Source: Sebastes aleutianus (Eukaryota > Chordata > Actinopteri > Perciformes > Sebastidae). From it: a stretch of 64,000 nt of DNA. The position numbers and the translations under genes are program-made. Below are positions 1-11,380 of the stretch, one piece after another. Numbering within the stretch: position 1 is the first letter of the stretch; every line of letters begins with the position of its first letter. The stretch is from NCBI GenBank assembly GCA_916700875.1, contig CAKAKS010000072.1, forward strand, positions 40,913,464 through 40,977,463, written 5' to 3'. The notes beneath the pieces were generated by a model. The model had not been told where the DNA came from and did not search any database. It saw only the letters and a list, made by a program, of their open reading frames with translations.

Positions 1-141
1 TCGTTTAGATTTTCTAATAAAACATTTCGTTCTGATGGAAACGCTGAGATCAGCTGCTGCCCTGATCAATATATGATCAATACCTAATCATATCAGTAAT
101 GCATGGATGTATCTGACGTTTGATCTGACTGTGTTTTCCAG

Positions 142-3100
142 CTGTAACTGTAACTCCCAGACGCCGCCCACCGTGAAGGTGGCGGTGGGCGGCGACCAGA
201 GCTACCTGAGCACCGTCCTCTGCTGCTTTGTGGAGCAGCTGGCCAGCAAGACGCCTGATTGGCTGAGCTACGTCCGCTTCCTCATCCTCCCCGTCGGTGC
301 GCATGGACTCAAACACGTTATCTTCTGACATGAAAACCTGCTCGCCGTGAACCTTCCCATGATGCTCCTTGTGTTTATTATCCCCTCACCAGGACCCCAC
401 CCGCTCGCCAAGTACCTGGCCTCCATGGACAGTAAATTCAACAGCCTGTTCATGGACGCCGGCTGGAGGGAGCTGTTCGGACGTCTGGAGTCTCCTTCTC
501 TTGGTATGAGGGACTGACCTCTGACCTTTAGACTGACCTCTGACCTCTGACCTTTAGACTGACCTCTGACCTTTAGATTCAAACACATCAGTCCGACCAC
601 AGACTGTATATAAAGATGGCCGGCGCGTCTCCACTCCACTACAGCCGCTGTATCGAAGTCCCGCCATCACACCTGCCCGAGCCAATCACAATAAATATTT
701 TAATACATAAATAAATACACAAGTTTGAAAATAAATATAAAATAAATAAATATATTTAAAAATTAATAAAAATAAATACATGAATAAATAAAAGGTAAAA
801 TTAAACAGAATTAAATAAATAAGGGAATTATTATCAATTTATGTCACATTTTATCAATTAATTAATGGATCTTTATTTTAAATATTATTTTTGCTACATT
901 TAATGACATAATTATTTATTTATCGAGTCATTTATTTATTTATTTATTTATTTTATTTTGGCAGCTTCCGTCCTCCATAGCCCCGTCATTGTCCCAGTTG
1001 TACACAAGAAACAGAGGATCATAATCTACCTGGAGACCTTCCTGATGTTCTGTATCCTCCCTGTTAGTGTCTGACAGGTGAAGCCTGATGATGATAAACA
1101 CGTTGTCTCTGTTGGACAGATCCTGTGGGTGTCGCAGGACGAGTGTCTCAGTATCTGAGCGGAGCTGCTGTTTCTCACCTGTGTCCGATCTCAGAGGCCA
1201 TGCTGACCTGCAAACACAAGAGGTACGTTTATAAACCGTCAGGATCAGACCTCAGACCTTCCCTCTGTTAACAATACAACTACAGAGACCCGAGTCTCTA
1301 AATGCTCCACACTCACCAGCACGACCTCACCTGTCCACTCATCACAACATTCACTTTACACTTGTTTAAAGGGACTGTTTGTAACTTCTTCCACGTATAA
1401 ATCATTGCGGGTCGGTGTCTCATGAGCGCTCGCGTGTGTCTCCGCTGTTCAGACTCAGACTCCAACACAAACTCCAGTGAAGCACCAAAACCTCTTGGTT
1501 GTATCTAGTGAAGCCCGTCTGTTAAACAGTGTTGGCCGCGGTCGGAGGACGCGGGGGAGACCGTAGCTTTGGTCTCCAGGACCGGAGTCTCTGCTGTCCT
1601 CTGCTCCTCTGCTCCTCTGCTCCTCTGCCTCCCTTCACTCACACACCGCGCTCCTTCTCTCTCTCTCTCCACCTCTCACGTGCATGCTGCTCACTCCACA
1701 CTGCAGAAGAGTTAGTTTAGCTCTGAGAATATCTAGTGAATGTTCAGTGAACGTTTGTGTAGAAATAACTGCTGCAGCTCCTCCAGACCAACAGAGGTTT
1801 CCCGTGTCTTGTGAAGTGACGGGGCTCCGCAGAGAGAAACGTTATCGTCTCCGACCAAAACTCCGGCGTCTCCCCCGTTCCCTCCGGCCGCGGTCGGGAG
1901 GCTGAGGCAGGAAAAGCCAACACTAGGATCAGCATTGATTCATGGAGAGACCTTGGTCTGGTCAGCTAACATTACTGCCAAGCAGCTGAAATATAGAGTG
2001 ATATTGTGCTTTTAGCTGACGTGTGTCTCCTCACTGTGTTGAGCGATGCTCCTTCATGTCTATGTAGAGCGAGCACAAGCGCCAGCAACAGGACACTGAC
2101 TTTAGTTGACTTAACGGACACAGGTGAAGCTGTTGACAAGCATTTCTGATTCTTACAAACAGTCCCTTTAAAGTAACAAACACAACAGAAACACTGGAGG
2201 GAAACAGAGCAAAGATCACGTGTAGTTTAACAGAAAAACTCAAGAACAAAAAGAGGAAGTAACATTGCGTTCACACCAAGAGCAGAGCGAACCTTTCTCA
2301 CAATATGGTTACAAACAAAGTCAATGCAAAGGGGCGAATAGAGGCGAATTCACGACGGGCGACGCGAATGACGTCACGTGTACACGAAATTTGCGTTATT
2401 TGTGTGAGTTTAAATATTTCAACTGGAGTGATAAATCCTGGTGTCTCTGTGTGGTGAAAGCCTCTCAGCGTTGAGATCGTCCTCCTCTCCTCACTGACGT
2501 CCTGACGTTGTTGAATCAGAAATGGAGGATAAATAAATCTAGTATGTGTCTGTGGTCACCCAGAGCTACGATAGTCCATCATCTCTGTACAGAGAGCAGA
2601 AACCACAGACTGTCTGTGGTAGAAACAACAACGTCATGTTGAGTGTTGATGGAGCAGCTGCATAGCCTGGCACTGATCCATCCAGACTCCATTCAGAAAA
2701 CAAGCATTTTAAAAGTTGTTTGCTTGTCGTCATAGTAACAGACTTGACAAAGCATGAATTCAGACTTTTTACTAATCAGCATCATTATGTCGTTATTTCA
2801 GCATCATTTTGATCTGTTTATTGATATTAAATCATTTATTTTGGGTTCATACCGCAGTAGAGACGTGAGGCTGCTAGATACGGTCAGTGTATGTGAATAC
2901 AGCTCGCCGCTGGGTGACGTTATGAACCCAGACACGACTGCGTTTGGTTTTCTGACATATCTGGGACTTCACCAACATGGACAAAGCAGCAACAGAGGTT
3001 ATTTCTTCCATGGCTGATGGAGGAAAGTAAAGTTGTTGGTATCTATGGAGACGAGCTCCTCCTCCTCTCCGGAGCGTCTAGAGAGAATGAACACAGATGA

Positions 3101-6100
3101 TGATCCGACTAGCGCAAGTAAAGAGAGGCGAAGATTCACTTCATTCTTGGGGTGTGAACACATCATAAAGAAAACTGTAAAACTGTTAAACATGAATCAA
3201 AACAGTCGCTAAACTTCGAGTTTCTTCTACATTAATTTATTAGCAACACCGTAGGAAGTAAAGAAGGAAATACAACACCAAAACATTTAACCTGAACCCT
3301 TCAAAATAAAAGTGACGTAGGATTTTACACAGCACCAAACAGAAGTGAAGCTCCTCTCACGTTCTCCAGCGGTCTGAATATAAAGAACCTGCTGTCTGTC
3401 CTCATGATTGTGTCCCTGCAGGTCACTTTGTCTTTTCTTTTGTTTGCATTCAAGGAGGTGAAGTTTGCATTTTGTACCTCAGGTATCTCTCCACCTCACC
3501 CTGCGGCCTCCTCTTCCTCTGACCTTTAACCTTTTGTCCTGCATGTCCAGCCCTCCTAAACTACTAACCTGGTTCTGAAGGTTCCTCTGACCAACATGTG
3601 GATATGGTTCAGATGCTGCTCTAACCTGTTTAATGCCCCACATGTGTCTGAAGAGACATTTTGGGTTATTTGTTCTGAGCGCCAGAAAATCCGGGGTTGC
3701 GTTAGAATACTCCTTTTCTCTCAGGAAGGTTCCTAACGGAGTGAAATGACCCTCTCAGTACTTCAGTAGCAGCCGTGATGAGAGCTGTTTGAATGCTCCA
3801 AATGTTAAGGAAAGGAGCTTCAAAGCTTCCTTTCTTATCTCCTTTAGTAGAGGACACACTGGAGCATCCTTTACCAAAGGAAAAAAGAGAATAACATCCC
3901 ACTATTCCTTGTAGCCGCAGCATTTAAAGCGACGCACCATTTGGCCGTTCATAATAACAAACGATATGCTGATCTTGCATATTATTTTCATACACTAATT
4001 GGGATTCATGTTTAATATGAGTGGACGGTGACAATCATTTTGTTCCACTTTATTTTTAATTAATTATTTATTTGGAACATGTAACAAATACCTCAGTAAA
4101 AAACAAAACTATAATAACAAATAAAATGAACAGTAAACAATCAATTAAAGACTAATCAACATTAATTAATATCACATGTCCCAAAAGAAGTTGGAAGGAG
4201 TTCATGGTCCTACACCTTCTCCATAACTCAAACAATTAACTCAATATCTATCATATATTTCTTTGTTTATTTCAGTTCCAACCTCGGTAATGAGGTGATA
4301 TTTTCGCCGGTTGTCCTCGTTAGGTCAGATAATCTTTATTATATGTTGATGTAAAGTGTTCCAGCAGCAGGAGGACCTGTGGTATCTCTCTTTCACACAC
4401 CGCGGGTGAAGCAGTCTGTCACTGAAGGAGCTGTTTAAGAACACACAGAGGGAGCAGCGCCTTTGTAGTCCATCTTCAGAACATTGTAGTTTCACCACGG
4501 CAGACTGACGTCTCTAACATCATAATTATGTAGCTTCTAGTGAAAGAGCAGTCAGATTCTCTGAACACAACGGTTGTCTTTTCCTGAGTCCTTCTGAATT
4601 CTCCTTCTCATCTCTCCTCGACCTCATGACGTTTTCCATCGAGGTCAAGGAGAAGTGGTTAAGAGAAGACGTTAGGAGAAGTGGTTAGGAGAAGTGGTTA
4701 GGAGAAGACGTTAGGACGTAATTTTTTGACTTTTCGAATGCAACCCCTAATGGTCCAAAGAGAGACGGAGTCTCAAATGTCTCAAAGTGGAGTTTAGAAA
4801 ACAGTTTTGTTGATATCCATATTGATTTGGTAGCTGACGGACTTCCATCTGCAGTCTCCAGGACTGTATTGCGTTATGCACCTGTGTGCTTGTGCGCATG
4901 CTAATGGAGCATGAAGCTAACAACTTGGAAGGTCTGAGGCTGCGTTCAGACTGCAGACAAAGACCTTTTGTTTCTCAGATCAGATCTTCTGTTATTAGTG
5001 ATCAGATCCAGACATCACATCATCTGCATGGGTTGCCGTGGTAACGACGTAGGCATCAGTAACTACATAGCTATACGTAGAAGCATGAGAAATGGAGGTC
5101 CATCCTGTGCATGGATGTATAATCAGACCTGGATACGGCGCCGTCTCGCTTCCTAACGTTTCATTGTGATTTGAGCGTCTAGACCAGGGGTCAGGGGTCA
5201 GAGGTCAGCAACCTGCGTCTCTTCAGCTCCTCTTCAGTGGCTCCCTGTGGATTTATAAACATGGAAATGAATAACTGTTCTTTATTTTCATCTTTATTTA
5301 TCATTGTTGTAGGTCTACGGTACGACGGTACGACGGTACGACGGAGTATTAGGACCACATTGAGGAAAAAAATAAATCTGAGATTTAGAGAATAAAGTCA
5401 TAATATTATAAAGTAGTCATTTTACGTGTTATTTAATTTCTTTCTCGTTAAGTTCTGATTTTTTTTGTGTAAATCTCAGATATTTTTTCCCTCAATGTGG
5501 CCCTAATACTCCGTAGTACATTGTCTCTTTGGCCCTCACTGCATTAGACTTATATATTATATACTTAGACTATAAACTGTGTTACCTTCATCACAATGAT
5601 CACATGTTTTGCGGCTCCAGACAGATTCTTTTGTTTTTCTTTGCCTAAATTGGCTCTTTAGATAGTAAAGGTTGCTGACCCCTGACCCCTGACCCCTGAT
5701 CTAGAGCGTCCAGACTGAGACGCATCTGTAGAAATCTGATTGGATTCCCATTTTAAACCACCTTCACACGTCGTTTGGATCCGATCTGCAAACATTTCAT
5801 GTGTTTTTTTTGGCCGTCCAGACTTTCTAAATTCTATCTGGATACGACAAAAAACAGATTTGGGCTGGCAGTCTGATCAAGGCCTGAAGGCCTGAAGGCC
5901 TGAAGGCCTGAGGGCTCACACCAGAGATTCATCTGCACGTCATCGATTAATATAATGCTAAATAAATGCTGTAATTTATGAAGTTTGTTAGGTTGGTTGC
6001 TAACAGGACAGTAAGTGTCTGCGGTGTATTAACAGCTGTGTTAGCATGAAGCCCTCCTGTCTGCTAACTGGGTGTAAACCACACTAGATAGCTTCATCTC

Positions 6101-8335
6101 GCCGTCCACTCAGAGGTCACTCACAGGTCAAAGTTCACCTGAGATGTGCAGGTGACTCAGTTTACAGAAGTTTACCACAGCAGCATCTAGTGGACAGCAG
6201 AGGAATCACAGTTTGATTTATGTTTCATGAGTAAATGTCTGATTCTGGTCTTCTTCTTCTTCTGCAGCCCCGACGACGACTCCTGTCAGAAGTTTGTCCC
6301 TTTTATCGGGGTAAGACTGAGAAGTACTACTAGAACTACTATTATTACTATTACTACTATTACTGCATCTATTATGTGCTATCTAATGGACTTGACTGTT
6401 GCTTTACATACTACTGTGTCTAATCTACTGTGTCTAATCTACTGTGTCTAATCTACTGTGTACATAAATGATTGTTCTCAGCTGGTGAAGGTCGGCATCG
6501 TGGAGCAGAACCTCCGGTCCACCTCAGGTAGACCAAACTCACCTGTCAACCCTCCCAGGCTCCGCCCCCTTTGGTTTCTGATTATTTATCGTTATTTAAC
6601 TGATTATGCTTTTATTTTCTTCACGGACAAATAAACTTCTGAAAGAACAAAACAAATACAGGAAACAAACCTTTAATTTGAGGAAGAGCTCCAGTCTGTC
6701 CTCACACCTGCTTTTTTTATTATTATTTTTTAAAACGTTTACTCAAATTATTATTATTATTATTATTAAATTTAATTATAATAATGTACAAACAATCATA
6801 CAGTAAATAAGTAATAAATACTACTACTACTAATAATAATAATAATAATAATAATGATAATAATAAAAAAATAATAGAAGAAGAAGAAATAGTTAAATAA
6901 AAATAATAAAGAAATAAAGAATAATAATCATTTTGGTGACAGACTTCTTCAGACAAACATATTCTAAGTAAATTTTAGCTACTGACATGCGTTTCTTATT
7001 TAAGAGACTCAAAATAACATTTATTTGAACTTAAAAATAACTTAAAAAATTTGGGTTGAATTAAGAAATTTAGCTTTATGAATATGAAAATTCCCCCAAT
7101 AAGATAAAAACACAATAGAACATAAGCTGTTATAATCACATTCAGAATCAATGATAATATTTTACCTTTAATACTGACTGCATGTGTTAATATATAATTA
7201 TATATATATATAAGGCACCATTAACATGATTCATCTTTATTGTCTGATGACAATAAATAAACCTGTTTGATTGGTTCTTCTCCCAGTCGACTCTGATGAC
7301 ATCATACTGGGATCTCCTCCCGCCCAATCAGGAGCACCGATCAGCATCACCTCCACCCCTCCTCCCTCCCCCTCCACCAGGTACTTCCTGTTTACTGGAT
7401 TTTCAAAATACAAGCTGTTACTCTGTCAAAGACTACAGAAGCAAAGAGATGAAACTCAGGTGTTTGTTTGACAACAGCCGCTGCCGCCATTTTGGACTGA
7501 AAACGTTTATTATATTTATAATATTTTATTGTTTAACACAGGACGTTTAAGTAGAATATGACAATAGAATAGAAATACCCTTACAGAAGTATATTTATCG
7601 ATAAACGTTGTTCGACTCTGTGATGAGAACCGTGACCTGACTCCTCCTCTTCCTCCTTCCTGTCCAGCTGCCCGGGGGAGGTGATGGGTCTGCAGGTGGA
7701 CTACTGGAGCGGTCAGGGTGGAGGAGGAGGAGGAGGAGGAGGAGGAGGAGCAGCAGGAGGAGGAGGAGGAGGAGGAGGAGGAGGAGGAGAGCGGAGGAGG
7801 GATGGGGGGATGAAGAACACTCTGAAGAGCAACTTCCGCTGTCTGCAGGTGTCGAGGATCAGCGGAGGAGAGCTGATGAGCATGACGGTGGTGAGGAAGG
7901 AGAAGAACAAGAAAGGTGAGGAAGAGGAGAGGTGATGGTGAAGATGGTGATGATGATGATGATGGTGGTGATGATGATGGTGGTGATGAAGATGGTGATG
8001 ATGATGATGGTGGTGATGAAGGTGTGTCTCTGTCAGTCATGTTCCTCAGTAAGAAGACGAAGGAGAAGGAGGCGGAGTCGAGGAGTCAGCTGATCGAAGG
8101 AATCAGCAGACTGATCTGTACCTCCAAACACCAACACACACTGAGAGGTACACACACACACATACACACACACACACACACAGGTGTGATCAGGTGTGTG
8201 ATGACATCATCATCTCTCTCAGTCTCTATAGACGGAGTCGAGTGGAACGACGTCAAGTTCTTCCAGCTGGCGGCTCAATGGCCGACTCACGTCAAACACT
8301 TTCCTATCGGGATCTTCAGCTACAGCAAACCATGA
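142..8335 (+). CDS. pacs2: PACS-family cytosolic sorting protein, C-terminal nine exons (pacs2-like)
   Basis: PACS proteins bind acidic-cluster motifs and steer cargo such as furin between the trans-Golgi network, endosomes and ER-mitochondria contacts. Nine exons are visible: 142-296, 393-503, 1120-1222, 6268-6310, 6482-6527, 7287-7380, 7668-7915, 8037-8147 and 8223-8335 (TGA at 8333). All are bounded by AG/GT with compatible phases, and together give 340 in-frame codons plus stop. Landmarks are GGDQSYLSTVL, KTPDWLSYVRFL, HPLAKYLASMDSKF, CQKFVPFIGLVKVGIVEQ, MGLQVDYW, EKNKKVMFLSKK, IEGISRLICT and the tail DGVEWNDVKFFQLAAQWP. The exon junction KEKNKK/VMFL and the MGLQVDYW context resemble PACS2, while the WPTHVKHFP tail resembles PACS1, so the paralogue is a lean only. 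The 5' part of the gene is outside the window. A poly-glycine expansion in the seventh visible exon is unusual. Confidence 0.9.
668..985. repeat. AT-rich dispersed element, AATAAATA type, copy 1
   Basis: This is an AT-rich stretch of AATAAATA runs with a shared core (gtcacattttatcaattaat, then tttaatgacat), ending near ggcagcttccgtcctcca. Two more copies are at about 22570-22930 (opposite strand) and 26130-26405. It looks like a short non-autonomous element in the PACS intron. Confidence 0.55.
1366..2172 (+). mobile_element. MITE-like element, TIR AAAGGGACTGTTTGTAA, copy 1
   Basis: The ends are inverted copies of AAAGGGACTGTTTGTAA (left 1367, right ending about 2171). The internal sequence is GC-rich and includes gagaccgtagctttggtct. 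Related copies lie at 9797-10498 and, inverted and truncated, at 39080-39713. No transposase is visible, so it is non-autonomous. It lies in a PACS intron. Confidence 0.7.
2264..3162 (+). mobile_element. MITE-like element with TIR GTTCACACC, copy 1
   Basis: It starts gcgttcacaccaag and ends cttggggtgtgaac, which are inverted relatives of each other. About 600 bases of its interior recur inverted at 27066-27708. No coding sequence was recognised. Confidence 0.6.
3163..5179. other. PACS intron, no gene recognised
   Basis: This is intronic, mostly unique-looking sequence with AT-rich patches. A short local repeat of gaagtggttaggaga occurs around 4650-4710. The open frames are short and have no recognisable family. 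Confidence 0.5.
5180..5702. mobile_element. MITE-like element ending in GGGGTCAGCAACCTGCG, copy 1
   Basis: The left end reads aggggtcagaggtcagcaacctg and the right end ggttgctgacccctgaccc, in inverted orientation. The interior includes gagattt...aataaagtcataatatta and ccctaatactccgtagtaca. A longer relative is at 19478-20212. Confidence 0.6.
6722..6915. repeat. (ATT)n/(AAT)n microsatellite
   Basis: Imperfect ATT and AAT triplet runs switch orientation within about 200 bases of a PACS intron. They could form a hairpin. Confidence 0.8.
7668..7915 (+). CDS. pacs2: PACS exon with poly-glycine expansion
   Basis: This exon encodes the MGLQVDYW motif, then two runs of about eleven glycines separated by two alanines, then KNTLKSNFRCLQVSR and MSMTVV. 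The glycines come from a GGA/GGAGGA microsatellite (about 7719-7790). In the PACS proteins I recall, this stretch is a short polar linker. Frame is kept through the repeat, so it should be translated. Confidence 0.85.
7930..8022. repeat. (GATGGT)n microsatellite in the PACS intron
   Basis: Imperfect GATGGTGATGAT units fill almost the whole short intron between the poly-glycine exon and the next exon. Confidence 0.8.
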
Positions 8336-8900
8336 ACTCCTCCTCTTCATCCTCTTCCTCCTCTTCATCCTGAAACTTCTCCTCTCATCCTCCTCCTCCT
8401 CCTCCTCTTCATCCTCCTCCTCCTCTTCATCCTGAAACTTCTCCTCTCATCCTCCTCCTCCTCCTCTCCTCCTCCTCTTCCTCCTCTTCATCTTCATCCT
8501 GAAACTCCTCCTTCTCTTCTTAATCCGCCTCTACCTCCTCCTCCTCCTCCTCCTCCTCCTCTTCATCCTCCTCTTCATCCTCCTCCTCCTCCTCCTCCTC
8601 CTCCTCCTCTTCATCATCCTCCTCCTTCTCCTCCTCCTCTTCCTCCTCCTCCTCCTCCTCTCCTCTTCCTCCTCCTCTTCATCCTCCTCTTCCTCCTCCT
8701 CTTCATCCTCTTCCTCCTCTTCCTAATCCTCCTCCTCCTCCTCCTCCTCTTCATCCTCCTCTTCATCCTCCTCCTCCTCCTCTTCATCATCCTCCTCCTT
8801 CTCCTCCTCCTCTTCCTCCTCCTCCTCCTCCTCTCCTCTTCCTCCTCCTCTTCATCCTCCTCCTCCTCCTCTTCCTCCTCCTCCTCCTCTTCCTCTCATC
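8336..8900 (+). repeat. (TCC)n/(CTT)n pyrimidine tract directly after the PACS stop codon
   Basis: About 560 bases of almost pure C/T, built of CTC and CTT triplets with scattered CAT, start immediately after the TGA and form the proximal 3' UTR of the PACS transcript. A candidate polyadenylation signal AATAAA follows at 9226-9231. Confidence 0.85.
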
Positions 8901-9225
8901 CTGTTGGAATAGAAATGTTTCTATCATGTCAGTTAATGTTTTTTAAAGATGTTATTTGACAGTGGAGACTTTTTAATTATTTATATGAACTTTGCTGTGG
9001 ATATTTATTTATTACTGTAAATACTGTACACAGTAATAATAATAATAATAATAGTAATAATAACACTACAGTACCCATGATCCTCAGCTGCTGTTGCCAT
9101 GGAGATGACTCCAGGAAGTGCTGTGATGGATTAAACACCGATCCACCAGAGTGTCAGAGTGTTTAGTGTTTATGAACCGTCTCTCTGCTCAGCTTTAACC
9201 CTTTAATCAGGAGGTTTGAAACAAC

Positions 9226-9231
9226 AATAAA
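9226..9231 (+). promoter_or_regulatory. candidate AATAAA polyadenylation signal of the PACS gene
   Basis: A canonical AATAAA hexamer lies about 0.9 kb after the stop codon, downstream of the pyrimidine tract. It is the first plain signal seen after the CDS in non-repeat sequence. A short AT-rich stretch follows. Confidence 0.4.
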
Positions 9232-9796
9232 CACAGCTGGACTTCATCGTGTTGGTAGTTTATTATTAATCTTTTAAAGGAATAGTTAGACATTTTATTC
9301 ACTGAGATTATTTGATTTTCTCACATTAAAGCATCCAGACTGGAAACGTAGAAACAGCGAGTAGATCTCTGTAACAGGATCCACCTCCCATCACCTCTGG
9401 ACCTCTGTGATGTACCGCAGCACATCTGGATCGTTCAGTCTGTTCTGACATCCAGAGTCTTAGACATGTCAAATGAATATGGATCTTTTCTCTCCTCTTA
9501 TTATTCTTTGTCTAACTATATGGGGGATAATTGTGCTTCAAGTTTTAGAACTACAGTTCCCATAATGCTTTGGGAGATGTAAACAGGAAGTATCTCACTT
9601 GCAACAATCATATTGAAAATAAGAGTTAGAGATCAGCTATTTGACCAGACTACAGCGCTCCAAACGGATGCAGGATACGCGAGGCAGCATCATGTGAACA
9701 CGTAGTTAACACCTTAAATTAAGATTTTCTTTAAAGTCCAAGTTAAGGTTTCCTTAAATTAAAACCAGTTGCACAAAACATCCTTAAATCTTCTCC

Positions 9797-10498
9797 TTAA
9801 AGGGACTGATTGTAACTTTTTACAGGTATAAATCTACCAGGTCGGGATCCCATGCACGCTCGCGTGTGGCTGGAGTCTCTGCTCCTCTGCCTCCTTGCCT
9901 TCATTCACACACCGCGCTTGTTCTCTCTCTCTCTCTCTCCACCTCTACACGTTCATGCGCGCTCACTCCACACTGCAGAAGAGTTAGTTTAGCTCTGAGA
10001 ATATCTAGTGAATGTTCAGTGGACATTTGTGCAGAAATAACTGCTGCAGCTCCTCCAGACCAACAGAGGTTTCCCGTGTCTTGTGAAGTGACGGGGCTCC
10101 GCAGAGAGAAACGTTATCGTCTCCGACCGGGTGCCGGTGTCTCCCTGCGGGCGTAGTCGGGAGGCGATAACTTTTCTCTTCCTGCTTCAACCCCGGCACC
10201 GACACGCTTTTCCTGCTTCAGCCCGGGAGGCTGAGGCAGGAAAAGCCAACACTAGGATCAGCATTGATTCATGGAGAGACCTTGGTCTGGTCAGCTAACA
10301 TTACTGCCAAGCAGCTGAAATATAGAGTGATATTGTGCTTTTAGCTGACGTGTGTCTCCTCACTGTGTTGAGCGATGCTCCTTCATGTCTATGTAGAGCG
10401 AGCACAAGCGCGAGCCCAAGGCTGACTTTCGTTGACTTAACGGCCACAGGTGTCGCTGTTAACAAGCATTTCTGAAAGTTAGAAATAGTCCCTTTAAG
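9797..10498 (+). mobile_element. MITE-like element, TIR AAAGGGACTG, copy 2
   Basis: It starts taaagggactgattgtaac and ends agaaatagtccctttaa. The interior matches copy 1 (1366-2172) but lacks much of its left part. It lies in the intergenic space between the convergent PACS and exchanger genes. Confidence 0.7.
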
Positions 10499-10650
10499 GT
10501 TTCCTTAAAATGTTCACGTAAGTATTTCATGTTTTTGCCTTATCTTGGTCTTATACTTAAGGAATCCCTTAACCTCTGAACCTCTCTGATGTAACGCAGC
10601 ACATCTGGATCATTCAGTCCGTACAAAAACGACAAGTTGTGTTCCAGATA

Positions 10651-10798
10651 GGAATGCTCATTTTGAAAAATGTTCTTAACCAATAACCGACCCTCGTTAA
10701 CCGATTATTAACCGTTAACCAACAAGATTTGTGCGTCTCATGCATCGGTTAAAATGCTTAATGTCGGTTAACGGTTAAACGGTTGATTATGGTCATCC
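10651..10798. mobile_element. short internally deleted copy of the GGTTAACGG hAT-like MITE
   Basis: It contains ttaaccaataaccgaccctcgttaacc followed by ggttaacggttaaacgg. It shares terminal sequence with the full element at 62423-63151 but lacks its middle. Confidence 0.55.
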
Positions 10799-11380
10799 CC
10801 AGTTCCAGATGTGACTCCAGGACTCACTGCTGCTGAAGATGAATAAGAACCAAACGGCACACTGAGGCCTCGCTGTCCTTTTTAATATTTGAAGGAAAAA
10901 CATCAGATAAAATGCGACAGCTCTCACGTTTACATCGTCCAGTCGGCAGCTCGCCATCATATCACAGACGCAGTGTTCTTTGAGGTTACGTATGATGCAC
11001 TCACACACAAACAGACACCGTTATATTATTGTGGATCCGCTGCCAGAGCAGCTCAGGAGTCTTTGTTTTAAAGAGTTCATGGTTTCGCTACAGCAGACAC
11101 CTTTAATGGATCCTCCCACGTTGCTCTGCTTAACTTAATTTCAAAATGAACTACATGTCAAACTCAGTGCGGATATTCATCGAGGTGCAACACGACTGCT
11201 CCTGTCGCCTCTAACATCTAAAGTCCTGCAGGTTTTTACAAGTCCTTCATCGCCACGCCGGTTCTTCGTCACTGCTGTTGTGCAATGGTTTATACACGGC
11301 TGAAGGATTTATGAGACGTGTAAATGTATTTAAATGTTCGGGAGGTTTGTGAGGATGAAGATAGTCCAAACTTCAGCTCT
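10799..11380. other. intergenic, no gene recognised
   Basis: Sequence between the convergent PACS and exchanger genes. No coding potential or structural RNA was recognised. Confidence 0.4.

Noticed and set aside
7516..8040. Long minus-strand frame rich in Ser/Pro (174 codons)
   Set aside because: Antisense of GGA and GATGGT microsatellites and of PACS exons; no family resemblance.
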